From positions 1,333,417 through 1,397,416 of the forward strand of contig NZ_LT606946.1 in assembly GCF_900095175.1 (NCBI RefSeq): a stretch of 64,000 bases of DNA. Direction: 5' to 3'. The stretch's first letter is position 1, and the number at the start of each line of letters is the position of its first letter. Of this stretch, positions 1 through 9,111 are shown piece after piece. The notes beneath the pieces are model-generated. The model ran no database searches, was not told where the DNA came from, and was given only the letters and a program-made list of their open reading frames with translations. This DNA is from Polynucleobacter necessarius. Its GTDB lineage: Bacteria > Pseudomonadota > Gammaproteobacteria > Burkholderiales > Burkholderiaceae. The position numbers and the translations under genes were made by a program.

Positions 1-1092
1 ACGCGTCACTACTTCACGACGATGCTGCAAGAAGTATTCCAGCATTTGCTTCAGATTCAATAGGCGCGGCTGGTTATCTACCAGGGCCACCATATTCATA
101 CCGAAGTTATCTTGCAGTTGAGTGCTCTTGTACAAATTATTGAGAACTACTTCAGGCACCTCACCGCGCTTAAGCTCAATTACTACGCGCATACCTGACT
201 TATCAGACTCATCACGCAGATCAGAAATGCCTTCTACTTTTTTCTCATTCACCAACTCAGCAATACGTTCGAGCAAGTTCTTTTTATTCACCTGGTAAGG
301 CAACTCGTCAACAATGATGGCCTGACGAGCACCCTTATCAAGGTCTTCAAAGTGGATCTTGGCGCGCATCACGACACGGCCACGGCCAGTGCGATAGCCT
401 TCACGAACCCCTTGAACACCATAAATAATGCCGGCGGTCGGAAAATCCGGAGCAGGAATGATCTCAATGAGCTCATCAATCGTGCATTCTGGGTTGTGTA
501 ATACATGCAAACAGGCTGTAACCACCTCATCCAAGTTATGGGGAGGGATGTTGGTTGCCATGCCCACAGCGATGCCTGAACTGCCGTTAATCAGCAAATT
601 AGGCACTTTTGCAGGAAGAATTAAGGGTTCTTTCTCACTACCGTCGTAATTTGGCCCGAAATCCACGGTTTCCTTATCCAAATCGGCCAATAACTCATGG
701 GCGATCTTTCGAAGGCGGATCTCGGTATATCGCATCGCAGCAGCGTTATCGCCGTCTACAGAGCCAAAGTTACCCTGTCCGTCAACCAGCATATAGCGCA
801 GAGAGAAGTCCTGGGCCATACGAACAATGGTGTCATACACCGCAGAATCGCCATGTGGATGGTATTTACCGATCACATCGCCAACTATACGGGCAGATTT
901 TTTGTAAGCGCGGTTCCAATCGTTGTTTAATTCATACATAGCGAATAAAACACGTCTGTGGACCGGCTTAAGGCCGTCACGCACGTCTGGCAGGGCTCTG
1001 CCGACAATGACGCTCATTGCGTAGTCCAAATAGGACCGCCGCATTTCGTCTTCGAGGGATATTGGTAGTGTTTCTTTAGCGGCTTGTTCCAT
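1..1092 (-). CDS. gyrA: DNA gyrase subunit A, N-terminal part (3' end outside window)
   Basis: GyrA is the breakage-reunion subunit of DNA gyrase, which supercoils DNA with GyrB. The frame starts at the ATG at 1092 and stays open to base 1, giving 364 codons of a protein usually near 870-900 residues, so only the N-terminal catalytic domain is present. The start reads [20 protein letters not shown]. The quinolone-pocket motif [10 protein letters not shown] keeps the ordinary Ser and Asp of sensitive enzymes. The active-site tyrosine lies in AAMRYTEIR. The last visible residues, HRREVVTR, match the family. No lesion is visible. No strong Shine-Dalgarno is seen before the ATG. The gene is divergent from the OmpA-like gene across 159 bases. 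Confidence 0.97.
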   Translation of the reverse strand, partial: MEQAAKETLPISLEDEMRRSYLDYAMSVIVGRALPDVRDGLKPVHRRVLFAMYELNNDWNRAYKKSARIVGDVIGKYHPHGDSAVYDTIVRMAQDFSLRYMLVDGQGNFGSVDGDNAAAMRYTEIRLRKIAHELLADLDKETVDFGPNYDGSEKEPLILPAKVPNLLINGSSGIAVGMATNIPPHNLDEVVTACLHVLHNPECTIDELIEIIPAPDFPTAGIIYGVQGVREGYRTGRGRVVMRAKIHFEDLDKGARQAIIVDELPYQVNKKNLLERIAELVNEKKVEGISDLRDESDKSGMRVVIELKRGEVPEVVLNNLYKSTQLQDNFGMNMVALVDNQPRLLNLKQMLEYFLQHRREVVTR

Positions 1093-1251
1093 TTAGAAAT
1101 AATATCATTTTGATGACTGATAGCCCCTATGCTAAGATTCCGTCAGTTTGTACGAAATTGAGATGTGTCGCTTTGCGGTTTTTGCTTCAGAGTAGGGCGA
1201 ATTACATTTAAGTTTGACTTTAATTAAAAAAGAGATTTTTGAGGACTAAAA

Positions 1252-1821
1252 ATGAACAAAACCCTAAAAGTGTTGTTAGCTTCTGTTGTTACTGTTTCTG
1301 CTTCTGCAGCAATGGCTTCTGATAACTGGGAAAACAGCGCTGGCTTGAATTGGAAAAACGGCGACGGCACATTGTGCTGGCGTGATAACAGCTGGACCCC
1401 TGCTACTGCAGCTCCTGGTTGCGATGGCTACCTGACTAAGAAAAAAGCATCAGGCGTAAGCCAAAGCAAGATCACCTTGCAAGCTGACACACTTTATGAC
1501 TTCAACAAGTCTGACTTGAAGCCAGAAGGTAAAGCTACTTTAGACAAAATCGCTGAAGACTTAAGCAAGATCAAATTAGAAGTAATTATTGCTGTTGGTA
1601 ACACTGATAGCGTTGGTACTGATGCTTACAACATGACTCTCGGCCAGCGTCGTGCTCAGTCCGTTAAAGCTTACTTAGTAAGCAAAGGTGTTGATGGTAG
1701 CCGTATTTACACAGAATCAAAAGGCAAGAGCAATCCAGTTGCATCAAATGCAACTGCTGAAGGCCGCGCTAAGAACCGCCGTACTGACATCGAAGTTGTT
1801 GGTACAGCTAAAGTTAAGTAA
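1252..1821 (+). CDS. OmpA-family outer membrane/peptidoglycan-binding protein
   Basis: This is a 189-residue envelope protein. Residues 1-22 form a Sec signal peptide (Lys near the start, a hydrophobic run, then an AMA-S cleavage region). A short linker with two cysteines precedes a C-terminal OmpA-like domain at about residues 75-185, with ADTLYDFNKSDLKPEG and a C-terminal NRRTDIEV motif that includes the conserved peptidoglycan-contacting Arg. The lack of an N-terminal beta-barrel makes it a small OmpA/Pal-like anchor rather than full OmpA. A GAGG ribosome-binding site lies about 7 bases before the ATG. Codon use is strongly biased (AAA, GCT, GGT), which suggests high expression. It is monocistronic, with a strong terminator directly after it. 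Confidence 0.92.
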   Translation: MNKTLKVLLASVVTVSASAAMASDNWENSAGLNWKNGDGTLCWRDNSWTPATAAPGCDGYLTKKKASGVSQSKITLQADTLYDFNKSDLKPEGKATLDKIAEDLSKIKLEVIIAVGNTDSVGTDAYNMTLGQRRAQSVKAYLVSKGVDGSRIYTESKGKSNPVASNATAEGRAKNRRTDIEVVGTAKVK

Positions 1822-1839
1822 TTCTTTTTACTTGTAAAA

Positions 1840-1864
1840 AAGCCCGGTTCTGCCGGGCTTTTTT
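1840..1864 (+). terminator. Rho-independent terminator of the OmpA-like gene
   Basis: The inverted repeat AAGCCCGG / CCGGGCTT (1840-1847 and 1853-1860) has a 5-base loop and is followed by a T run. It lies 18 bases after the OmpA-like stop codon. Confidence 0.9.
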
Positions 1865-1919
1865 ATTTCCGCTATATTCGTAATTCCTTTATCTCCGGCA
1901 CACATTGTGCTCTCACCCT

Positions 1920-2609
1920 ATGAACGTCGATCAATCCGAAATCGCTAAATTCAGCGCCCTAGCCCATCGCTGGTGGGATCCCGAGAGTGAATTCAAACCC
2001 TTGCATGCCATCAACCCATTGCGCCTGAACTGGATCAAGACCTTTGTCGACCTTAATGGCAAGAAAGTATTGGATGTAGGTTGTGGTGGCGGGATTCTGG
2101 CGGAGTCTATTGCCCAATCAGGCGCCGATACCTGCGGGATTGATTTGTCAGAAAAAGCTCTCAAAGTAGCTGAATTGCATGCACTTGAAGTAGGCACCAC
2201 CCTCCAATACCGCTCTATTTCTGCTGAAGCGCTCGCTGAGGAAGAGCCAGGGCAATATGACGTTGTGACTTGCATGGAGATGCTAGAGCATGTCCCTGAC
2301 CCGGCTTCAGTCGTTCAGGCCTGTGCAAAGCTCTGTAAGCCAGGTGGCACCCTCTTTTTTAGTACCCTAAACCGCAGCCCTAAATCCTACTTATTTGCCA
2401 TTATTGGCGCCGAATATGTCCTCCGCCTGCTACCAAAAGGGACGCATGAGTATGCAAAATTCATTAAACCTTCTGAGTTAGTCGCATTTACGCGCCAAGC
2501 AGGCTTAGAAATGATTGGCATGAAAGGTATGAGCTACAACCCCCTCACTCAAGTCTATAGCTTGGGTGATGATGTTGATGTGAACTACATGATTGCCGTA
2601 CGTAAATGA
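1920..2609 (+). CDS. ubiG: Ubiquinone biosynthesis O-methyltransferase UbiG
   Basis: UbiG carries out both O-methylations of ubiquinone synthesis using S-adenosylmethionine. The frame encodes 229 residues from the ATG at 1920. An in-frame TTG at 1905 is possible, but the ATG gives the family start [22 protein letters not shown] motif I is [13 protein letters not shown]. The family signatures [16 protein letters not shown] and FFSTLNR are present, and the end reads DVNYM, as in known UbiG. The stop overlaps the gph start by four bases (ATGA), so the two are probably translationally coupled. The length is normal and no lesion is seen. Intact ubiquinone synthesis fits the retained respiratory loci. 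Confidence 0.95.
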   Translation: MNVDQSEIAKFSALAHRWWDPESEFKPLHAINPLRLNWIKTFVDLNGKKVLDVGCGGGILAESIAQSGADTCGIDLSEKALKVAELHALEVGTTLQYRSISAEALAEEEPGQYDVVTCMEMLEHVPDPASVVQACAKLCKPGGTLFFSTLNRSPKSYLFAIIGAEYVLRLLPKGTHEYAKFIKPSELVAFTRQAGLEMIGMKGMSYNPLTQVYSLGDDVDVNYMIAVRK

Positions 2610-3283
2610 GTAGCAGGTTAGCAAGTCCTTACAAGGGCATCTTTTTTGACCTGGATGGCACCTTAGTTGATACCGCCCCAGACCTTGTGGCAGCAGCCAA
2701 CCAGCTTCTCATCGCCCGTAATCTTCCTCCCAAGCCATATGAGGTCTTACGCCCCTGCGCCTCTGCAGGAGCCCGTGGCTTAATTGGGGGTGCATTTGGA
2801 ATCAACCCTGAGGATCCAGACTTTATTCCGCTGCGAGATGAATTTTTCAGTAATTATGAAAAAGCACTCTTGGTCAATAGCGTCATTTTTGACAGTGTTG
2901 ACCACCTCTTAGATCAATTGGATGAAGCAAAGCTTCCTTGGGGCATTGTGACCAATAAAAGTGAACGCTTTACTCATCCCCTGACAGACCTCATGGGACT
3001 TCGTCAAAGAGCAGTCTCTACGGTTTGTGGTGACACCACCCCGCACTCAAAACCCCACCCAGAACCCATTCTTCATGCAGCTAGAATTGCCAATATCGAT
3101 CCCAGCAAGTCAGTCTATGTTGGCGATGACATCCGGGACATCATTGCGGGTAAAGCTGCAGGCATGATGACTATCGCAGCAGCTTACGGCTATTGCGGCT
3201 GTGAGGAACCTCCAGAAGCCTGGGGTGCAGATTATCTTGTACGCCACCCAAAAGAATTACTCCAAATCATCTTCCCGCAGTAG
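2606..3283 (+). CDS. gph: Phosphoglycolate phosphatase (HAD family)
   Basis: This 225-residue HAD-superfamily phosphatase most likely hydrolyses 2-phosphoglycolate. HAD motif I is [15 protein letters not shown], containing the nucleophile Asp and acid Asp. Motif II is GIVTNK, motif III includes KPHPEP, and motif IV is YVGDDIRDI. The cap region between motifs I and II matches Gph proteins. The start overlaps the ubiG stop by four bases, an arrangement common in Burkholderiales (ubiG-gph). No ribosome-binding site independent of ubiG is obvious. Other HAD phosphatases cannot be fully excluded, but neighbour and length favour Gph. Confidence 0.9.
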   Translation: MSSRLASPYKGIFFDLDGTLVDTAPDLVAAANQLLIARNLPPKPYEVLRPCASAGARGLIGGAFGINPEDPDFIPLRDEFFSNYEKALLVNSVIFDSVDHLLDQLDEAKLPWGIVTNKSERFTHPLTDLMGLRQRAVSTVCGDTTPHSKPHPEPILHAARIANIDPSKSVYVGDDIRDIIAGKAAGMMTIAAAYGYCGCEEPPEAWGADYLVRHPKELLQIIFPQ

Positions 3284-3362
3284 GGCTTAATTAGCAATCT
3301 GCAAGATATCCAACAATTTAAGGCTAAGAGCCTTAAAATAGAGCTTCCAATGCATGAACTCC

Positions 3363-3721
3363 GGGGTCGACGTGGTTTCGACGTGGATTACAAAGCATCA
3401 AGGGCATACCGAGGACCCGTTATCTCGTAAATCAATGGGAATGTAATAACTGCAAACGACGAACGTTTCGCACTAGCCGCTTAATTGCGGTTGCCCCTGA
3501 ACTGACTCTCTCTTGGGTCAGCTAGCGCAAGCTAGATCAGGGTCATTTACAAGAGATAAGATCATTTCATGTCACGGGGAATGGTTCGAAAACTTAGTGA
3601 ATCGCCAGCGTGGAACATGTCAGTCTGTGACTAGCTAGCTAAATTAAATGACATGACTAAGTATGTAGAACTTGTTGTAGAGGATTTGCGGACGCGGGTT
3701 CGATTCCCGCCGACTCCACCA
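3363..3721 (+). ncRNA. ssrA: Transfer-messenger RNA (tmRNA)
   Basis: tmRNA rescues ribosomes stalled on broken mRNAs by acting as both tRNA-Ala and mRNA. The 5' GGGGTCG pairs with CGACTCC before the encoded CCA (3719-3721) to make a seven-pair acceptor stem. Its third pair is G-U, the identity element read by alanyl-tRNA synthetase. The T arm GGGTTCGATTCCC is present near 3695-3710. The internal frame at 3452-3484 gives the tag ANDERFALAA after the charged Ala. It is a one-piece tmRNA of 359 bases with no sign of decay. The terminator at 3755-3779 ends it. Confidence 0.97.
3452..3484 (+). other. tmRNA proteolysis-tag reading frame
   Basis: GCA resume codon, then AAC GAC GAA CGT TTC GCA CTA GCC GCT TAA. 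This adds (A)ANDERFALAA, a ClpXP-type degron of the betaproteobacterial kind ending in LAA. Confidence 0.93.
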
Positions 3722-3754
3722 TTTTGTAGTTAATTGATTTACTGAACAGTCAAG

Positions 3755-3779
3755 CGCCACCTTCATAGGTGGCGTTTTT
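3755..3779 (+). terminator. tmRNA terminator
   Basis: The 8-bp stem CGCCACCT / AGGTGGCG (3755-3762 and 3767-3774) has a 4-base loop and is followed by TTTTT. It ends just before the stop codon of the convergent dehydratase gene. Confidence 0.9.
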
Positions 3780-3782
3780 CTT

Positions 3783-5534
3783 TTAGCGCTTCGGTGTTTT
3801 ACCAACCATCTTCACTGCTCTTAAGAAATCAAAGTCCACACCTTTGTCTGCTTGCGTGACTGTATCCAAGAATAGTTTTAGATAGCCACGCTCTGCAGTG
3901 GGCTCGACTACTGGATTCTCTTTCACGCGCTTAGCTAATTCCTCTTCGGAGACTAGCAAACTAATCTCACGATTCTTCACACTCAAACGAATGCGGTCAC
4001 CATTCTCAACATATGCTAGTGGACCACCAACTGCAGCCTCTGGTGTCACATGCAAGACGATTGTTCCGAATGCCGTGCCACTCATTCGGCCATCAGAAAT
4101 ACGCACAATATCTTTTACGCCAGCACGAGCAAGCTTCATCGGAATCGGAATATATCCTGCTTCAGGCATACCTGGCGCACCTTTGGGGCCAATATTTTTC
4201 AGTACCAAAATATCATCTGCAGTGACATCTAAATCAGGACTATCAATTCGACCGGCAAGATCTTCAGAGTTTTCAAAGACAACTGCTCTACCCTCATGCT
4301 CCATCAATTTTTCATGAGCAGCTGACTGTTTGATGATGGCGCCACCAGGCGCTAAATTGCCATGCAATACAGCGATACTGCCACGGGGGTAAATTGGGTT
4401 ACCAAACGGGCGCACTACATCTTGCTTAAAGCTTGGTGGGGCAGCATCAATTTCTTCACCCAAGGTACGGCCAGTGACTGTCATAGCATCCAGTTTCAGT
4501 AAAGGCTTTAGCTCACGCAGCAAAGTAGCCATACCACCAGCGTCATGGAAGTTCTCCATATAGTGATCACCAGAAGGCTTGAGATCAACTAGAACTGGGG
4601 TTTCATCGCCCATCTTATCCAAGGCATCCAAATCAATCTCCAAACCCATGCGACCTGCAATTGCAGCCAAATGAACAATGCCATTCGTTGACCCGCCAAT
4701 TGCTAATAACACACGCATGGCGTTTTCAAATGCATCGGCGGTGAGCACCTTATCAATAGTTAAGCCATCTTTTGCCATTTGGACTGCACGCGTGCCCGTC
4801 TCTTCTGCAATCCGAATTCGGTCTGCAGTGACCACAGGTGGCGTTGCACCGCCCGGCACAGTCATTCCCAATGCTTCAGAGATACAGGCCATCGTGCTGG
4901 CTGTACCCATCACAGAGCAAGTGCCAACGCTCGCTACCAATTGATCATTCACCTCATCTTTTTCAACTTCATCAATTTCACCGGCACGGAATTTTCCCCA
5001 ATAGCGGCGGCAGTCTGTACAGGCACCCACACGCTCACTACGATGAGACCCTGTCAACATTGAACCGGTGATTAACTGAATTGCCGGCAAGCCTGCGGAG
5101 GCTGCACCCATCATTTGAGCAGGCACAGTCTTATCGCAACCACCAATCATGACCACCGCATCCATCGGTTGAGCCCGGAGCATCTCTTCTGTATCCATGG
5201 ACATGAGATTGCGCAAATACATACTGGTTGGCGCAGCAAAACTCTCATGAATGGAGATGGTTGGGAAGTCCATTGGCAATCCGCCCGCCAACATCACGCC
5301 CCGTTTCACAGCCTCAATCAATTGCGGCATATTGCCATGACATGGGTTGTAGGAACTTCCCGTATTAATGATGCCAATGACAGGACGATCCAGGGCGCCG
5401 TTCGTATAGCCTGCACCCTTAATGAATGCTTTACGCAAAAATAAAGAGAAGTCTTTGTCACCATAACTTGTTAAGCCCTTACGCAAGCCGCTTTCAGGAG
5501 CTTGATTTTTGTCTTTATTGTTATTGCTTGTCAT
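3783..5534 (-). CDS. IlvD/Edd-family dehydratase, sugar-acid dehydratase subgroup
   Basis: The 583-residue protein starts at the ATG at 5534, preceded by AAGAGA. A frame 14 codons longer exists but lacks the family pattern. It belongs to the Fe-S dehydratases that dehydrate 2,3-dihydroxy acids. Likely cluster cysteines are C65 (PCHGNM), C133 (GGCDKT) and C206 (GTCSVMG). The TGSHRSERVGACTDC region and NTGSSYNPCHGN resemble L-arabinonate/D-xylonate dehydratases more than the branched-chain IlvD, so the symbol ilvD is withheld. Substrate is inferred only. The gene converges on tmRNA and is divergent from the broken VOC gene. It appears intact. Confidence 0.85.
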   Translation of the reverse strand: MTSNNNKDKNQAPESGLRKGLTSYGDKDFSLFLRKAFIKGAGYTNGALDRPVIGIINTGSSYNPCHGNMPQLIEAVKRGVMLAGGLPMDFPTISIHESFAAPTSMYLRNLMSMDTEEMLRAQPMDAVVMIGGCDKTVPAQMMGAASAGLPAIQLITGSMLTGSHRSERVGACTDCRRYWGKFRAGEIDEVEKDEVNDQLVASVGTCSVMGTASTMACISEALGMTVPGGATPPVVTADRIRIAEETGTRAVQMAKDGLTIDKVLTADAFENAMRVLLAIGGSTNGIVHLAAIAGRMGLEIDLDALDKMGDETPVLVDLKPSGDHYMENFHDAGGMATLLRELKPLLKLDAMTVTGRTLGEEIDAAPPSFKQDVVRPFGNPIYPRGSIAVLHGNLAPGGAIIKQSAAHEKLMEHEGRAVVFENSEDLAGRIDSPDLDVTADDILVLKNIGPKGAPGMPEAGYIPIPMKLARAGVKDIVRISDGRMSGTAFGTIVLHVTPEAAVGGPLAYVENGDRIRLSVKNREISLLVSEEELAKRVKENPVVEPTAERGYLKLFLDTVTQADKGVDFDFLRAVKMVGKTPKR

Positions 5535-5647
5535 AGGTGAATGTCTCTTATTTGGCACAATATTTTTATATCGCAAATATACTAAACTTTGCCTTAATTA
5601 ACCTTTTAAGCTTTAAAACTACAGCCAAAACAAATACAAGGACATCC

Positions 5648-6069
5648 ATGTCAACCATCCAACCCTTTCACCTTGCCTTTCCAGTTAATGACTTAGCGGC
5701 AGCGCGCAGTTTTTACGGCAATACCTTAGGCTGTCCAGAAGGGCGCAGTTCAGATGAATGGATCATTTTGATTTCTTTGGGCATCAACTCGTTGCTCATC
5801 TTGCCCCTGAAGAATCCGGCCATGCGAGCTCAAATGAGGTTGACGGACATCAAGTTCCAGTAAAACATTTTGGGGTTGTTCTCACGATGCCAGATTGGCA
5901 TGCATTGGCTGAAAAATTAACTCATAGCGGCATCAAATTCATCATCGAGCCGCAAATTCGCTTTAAAGGCAAAGTTGGTGAACAGGCCACCATGTTCTTT
6001 TTAGACTCTGCTGGCAATGCCCTGGAATTCAAAGCATTTGAAGATCCAAGCCAGCTATTTGCAAAATAA
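5648..6069 (+). pseudogene. VOC-family (glyoxalase/dioxygenase-like) protein, frameshifted
   Basis: The N-terminal part ([20 protein letters not shown], to about residue 39) and the C-terminal part ([18 protein letters not shown] to [17 protein letters not shown]) are halves of one vicinal-oxygen-chelate protein in different frames. After ...SSDEWI at 5764 the frame is off by one. Restoring a single G after ATC at 5764 gives [20 protein letters not shown], the expected family sequence with its metal-binding His. The lesion is therefore a 1-bp deletion. The upstream frame stops at about 5863. The original protein would be about 140 residues of unknown substrate. Confidence 0.85.
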
Positions 6070-6084
6070 GTAAAGCTGGATCAA

Positions 6085-6108
6085 TAGCCACTCTAAGTGG
6101 CTAGTTTT
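6085..6108 (+). terminator. Probable terminator after the VOC gene
   Basis: The inverted repeat TAGCCACT / AGTGGCTA (6085-6092 and 6096-6103) has a 3-base loop and is followed by GTTTTATT. It lies between convergent genes. The T run is interrupted, so confidence is moderate. Confidence 0.6.
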
Positions 6109-7291
6109 ATTGAATTGCTAGGCGCCACAGAGAAGTGGTTTCGGCAGACCTTGCAAAGTGCAGAAGATCGGATTGATCAAAAGGCTTATGGTGCTTTGGC
6201 TTAGTATCAATACGACTAATTACTTTAAGCCCTCCTGCCTCAATCCACTCCAGTAATTCTTTTCTTGCTCTTAACCCGAGATGTTCGGCTAAGTCAGACA
6301 AAATTAGCCAACCTTCTCCATCGGGTAGTAAATGGTTTTTTAGTTCGCCCAAAAACCCTTTCAGCATTTGGCTCTCAGGGTCATAAACAGCATGTTCCAA
6401 AGTGGAACTGGGTCTTGCGGGTATCCACGGAGGATTGCAAACAATCAAAGACGCTTTCTCTTGCGGAAATAAATTAGCCTTAATGACTTGGATGCTGGAA
6501 TCCAAGCTCAATCGTTCAATATTTTCTTTAGCACAAGCAAGCGCTCGATCATCTTGATCGGTGGCAATAATCTTTTGCACGCCTCGCATCGCCAAGATGA
6601 CTGACAGCACCCCAGTCCCTACTCCGATATCAAAAGCGATAGATTCTTTATCGAGTAATTTAGGCAACGGAACGCTACAAACTAACTCGAGATACTCCCC
6701 GCGTATCGGCGAGAAAACACCATAGTGGGGATATATAAAAATAGGTTCGCCTTCCTCATCAGCGAGAACGGGTACACCATTTTTACGCCGCTCATGCGCA
6801 CTGATCACTCCCAAGAGCTCACGCAAGGAAATTACATAAGGCTCAGTAGTTAAGCCATAGGCCTCAAGGCATGCCACCGAAACATCAGGCGCTCTTCGCA
6901 ATGGAATGGCGTGATCAGAGTTGCATTGAATTAGCAACATGCCAAGGATTCGAGCTCTTTGTGACTGGATCAAACGATGCTTGTAAAATAGATCAATCGA
7001 ACTTGGCAATTGAAGATCGCCGGAAGATTGATCTACTCGCTTACCAGCGCGCTTGGATTTCTTAGAGGGCTTATCAATGCGCCTTACCAAGGCCTGTAAT
7101 AACTGACGGGCATTCTGGAAATCACCCTTCCATAAGATCGCAGTTCCCTCGCAGGCTAGACGATAGGCGTCGTCCGCCGTAAGGGTGTCATCAGCAATGA
7201 CTACCCGTTTATGTGCAGCAATGCCATTTTCAGAATGCCATTGGGCAGAGAGCAGCTCTCCACCCTCCTCCCAATGAATTCTCTGGCTCAT
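6107..7291 (-). CDS. Class I SAM-dependent methyltransferase with NPPW motif
   Basis: The 394-residue protein has an N-terminal domain of about 190 residues of unknown role, then a Rossmann methyltransferase fold. Motif I is AFDIGVGTGVLSVILA, an acidic motif II is ATDQDD, and motif IV is VCNPPWIPA. An NPPW/NPPY motif is typical of enzymes that methylate nitrogen on nucleic acid bases or protein glutamine (PrmC, RsmC, RlmG types), so an RNA or protein target is plausible but unproven. It lies 3 bases downstream of the carboxymuconolactone-decarboxylase-like gene, suggesting one transcript. No lesion is visible. Confidence 0.8.
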   Translation of the reverse strand: MSQRIHWEEGGELLSAQWHSENGIAAHKRVVIADDTLTADDAYRLACEGTAILWKGDFQNARQLLQALVRRIDKPSKKSKRAGKRVDQSSGDLQLPSSIDLFYKHRLIQSQRARILGMLLIQCNSDHAIPLRRAPDVSVACLEAYGLTTEPYVISLRELLGVISAHERRKNGVPVLADEEGEPIFIYPHYGVFSPIRGEYLELVCSVPLPKLLDKESIAFDIGVGTGVLSVILAMRGVQKIIATDQDDRALACAKENIERLSLDSSIQVIKANLFPQEKASLIVCNPPWIPARPSSTLEHAVYDPESQMLKGFLGELKNHLLPDGEGWLILSDLAEHLGLRARKELLEWIEAGGLKVISRIDTKPKHHKPFDQSDLLHFARSAETTSLWRLAIQ

Positions 7292-7294
7292 GAA

Positions 7295-7846
7295 TTACTC
7301 AGGAGGATGCTCCTCAGGATTAACATCCAAGGCAATCAAAAATCGAGAAACCATGTTGTAGGCTGCCACCACAGTCACAAGCTCAACAGTGTCAGTATTA
7401 CCAAGCGCGGTTTGCAAACGCCTCATCAGCGCACTATCAACCTGAATATTGCGTGTCATCTGAAATGTCAGCTCTATCGCATCGTTTTCAAGGGTAGAGA
7501 ACAAGGCGGCTGGGAAGTTAGGCCGGCCAATTAAACGCAGCGCCTTCACTTGCTCCTCAGTACCGCCTGCTTTGATAAATGGAGGAGCATGATGAAAAAA
7601 CTCGTACTCAGCACCATTGAGAACAGCTACCCCACACATTGCAAGTTCACGCAGCTTTGGATCCAAGGAGAGGTTATTGCGTATCTCACCAACAAAATGA
7701 TTCCAACCCTCAGCAATAGGGGTGCTGTGTAACAGCATGCGGTCTAAATTGATAAATTGGCCACCTCGACGCTGGCGAATCGCGGCGACTAGCTCGGCCG
7801 GCTCTGCCAAATCCATATGCTGGTAAGGAATTAAGCGTTCAGACAT
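7295..7846 (-). CDS. Carboxymuconolactone decarboxylase-like (AhpD-fold) protein
   Basis: The 183-residue protein has an AhpD/CMD fold. The central helix reads LRELAMCGVAVLNGAEYEFFHH, where redox AhpD proteins have a CxxC pair. Only one Cys is present here, so peroxidase activity is unlikely and a decarboxylase-like or unknown role is more likely. The length matches the Burkholderiales group of this family. It is the first gene of a probable two-gene unit with the methyltransferase and is divergent from trhO across 103 bases. The exact substrate cannot be assigned. Confidence 0.8.
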   Translation of the reverse strand: MSERLIPYQHMDLAEPAELVAAIRQRRGGQFINLDRMLLHSTPIAEGWNHFVGEIRNNLSLDPKLRELAMCGVAVLNGAEYEFFHHAPPFIKAGGTEEQVKALRLIGRPNFPAALFSTLENDAIELTFQMTRNIQVDSALMRRLQTALGNTDTVELVTVVAAYNMVSRFLIALDVNPEEHPPE

Positions 7847-7949
7847 GGGTGCTCTTCGGGTTTTAATGGGATTGGGTATGTAGGATCGTAGATTATCACT
7901 CGAATACCATCTTCCTCGATAATGTCGCTATCGACACAAAATACTTGCC

Positions 7950-8717
7950 ATGAAACCGATTCTGAACATAGCCGCCTACTTATTTGTCAGTATAGACAAT
8001 CTGATTGAATTGCGCGCCAAAATTCTTGAGGAGTGCAACGCCCGGCAACTTAAGGGAACCATCCTCTTAACGGGTGAAGGCATCAATATGTTCTTGGCCG
8101 GTAGCGAACCAGAGTTACGGGGCTTTTTGGATTGGCTTCGATTAGATCCACGTTTCAAATTATTGGAATCAAAAGATAGCTGGTCCCAAACACAACCATT
8201 CAAAAAAATGTTGGTCAAGATCAAGAATGAAATCATTCGGATGAATCATCCTACGATTCGCCCTGAAGAGGGTCGTGCAAATTTCATTACACCGAAAAAA
8301 TTACAAGAATGGCTTGATCGCGGAACCGACGACTTGGGTCGCCCTGTAGTCATGGTGGATACGCGCAATGCATTCGAAGTTGAATATGGGACTTTTGAGA
8401 ACGCACTGCATTTCAATATCGAGAAATTTACAGAATTTCCAGCGGCAATCACTGCGCATAAAGATGCGCTAGCCGATAAAACATTGGTGAGTTTTTGCAC
8501 TGGCGGAATTCGCTGCGAAAAATCCGGTCTCTACATGCGTGAGATTGGTATGGAGCATAGCTATCAGCTAGAGGGTGGCATCCTTAAATACTTCGAGGAA
8601 GTTGGCTCAGCCCACTACACTGGGAGCTGCTTTGTATTTGATGAGAGAGAGGCCCTAGAGCCCAACCTGGACTCTATCCCACTAGAGCGCTCTATACGGA
8701 AAAAACAAACCGCCTAA
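7950..8717 (+). CDS. trhO: tRNA uridine(34) hydroxylase, rhodanese-type (TrhO/YceA family)
   Basis: TrhO carries out oxygen-dependent 5-hydroxylation of U34 in tRNA anticodons, the first step to cmo5U/mcmo5U. The 255-residue protein has an N-terminal acylphosphatase-like domain (about residues 1-95, including KGTILLTGEGINMFLAG) and a C-terminal rhodanese domain with the catalytic Cys loop CTGGIRCEKS. These are the features of the UPF0176/YceA family. Length and start are normal and there is no lesion. It is divergent from the CMD-like gene and convergent with the broken ABM gene. Confidence 0.9.
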   Translation: MKPILNIAAYLFVSIDNLIELRAKILEECNARQLKGTILLTGEGINMFLAGSEPELRGFLDWLRLDPRFKLLESKDSWSQTQPFKKMLVKIKNEIIRMNHPTIRPEEGRANFITPKKLQEWLDRGTDDLGRPVVMVDTRNAFEVEYGTFENALHFNIEKFTEFPAAITAHKDALADKTLVSFCTGGIRCEKSGLYMREIGMEHSYQLEGGILKYFEEVGSAHYTGSCFVFDEREALEPNLDSIPLERSIRKKQTA

Positions 8718-8728
8718 ATACTAAAAGC

Positions 8729-9036
8729 TCAGTCGGATTTACCTACCAAAGTCATGTGCTCAACAAAAGGGTTTTTTGCAAAGAAAGGGCCAACAATGGC
8801 TCGCCAATCAGCAAATGCTGCCGACCCCCGAAAATCCACTGTGTGATTTTCCAAGCTATCCCAATAAATTAGATTAGTAATAAGTAACGCGCTGGGCTCT
8901 CAATAGTACGATTTACCTTAAATCCTCGAAACCCTTTAGCTTTGGAGATCACGGTATTGACGCCACGCAAAATGGCCTCTTCAAACTCGGCAGACTTACT
9001 AGGATCAATTTCTATATCGCAGTGTTCCAAAATCAT
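8729..9036 (-). pseudogene. Antibiotic-biosynthesis-monooxygenase-like small protein, broken by a 5-bp duplication
   Basis: The frame starts at the ATG at 9036 after AAAGGAA: MILEHCDIEIDPSKSAEFEE, then GFRGFKVNRTIESPARYLLLI and a stop. The remainder (YWDSLENHTVDFR ... HMTLVGKSD) continues in another frame to the stop at 8729-8731. The junction carries a perfect tandem repeat ATTAG-ATTAG at 8868-8877 on the plus strand. Removing one copy restores YLLLIYWDSLENHTVDF, the normal ABM-domain sequence. The lesion is therefore a 5-bp tandem duplication, which is hard to blame on base-calling. The intact protein would be about 100 residues, a dimeric haem/quinone-type monooxygenase fold of unknown substrate. 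Confidence 0.85.
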
Positions 9037-9111
9037 GGGTATTCCTTTATAAAAATCAATAAAGATAGATAGTAAACTCAAACAGCATAATTTAATAACG
9101 ATTCGAGAGAC

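Noticed and set aside
428-941. Open frames on the plus strand opposite gyrA
   Set aside because: They are antisense shadows of a highly conserved gene and have no family match or ribosome-binding site.
3898-5444. Several plus-strand frames of 70-139 codons opposite the IlvD/Edd-type dehydratase
   Set aside because: They follow the codon bias of the real gene on the other strand, with low-complexity or implausible composition.
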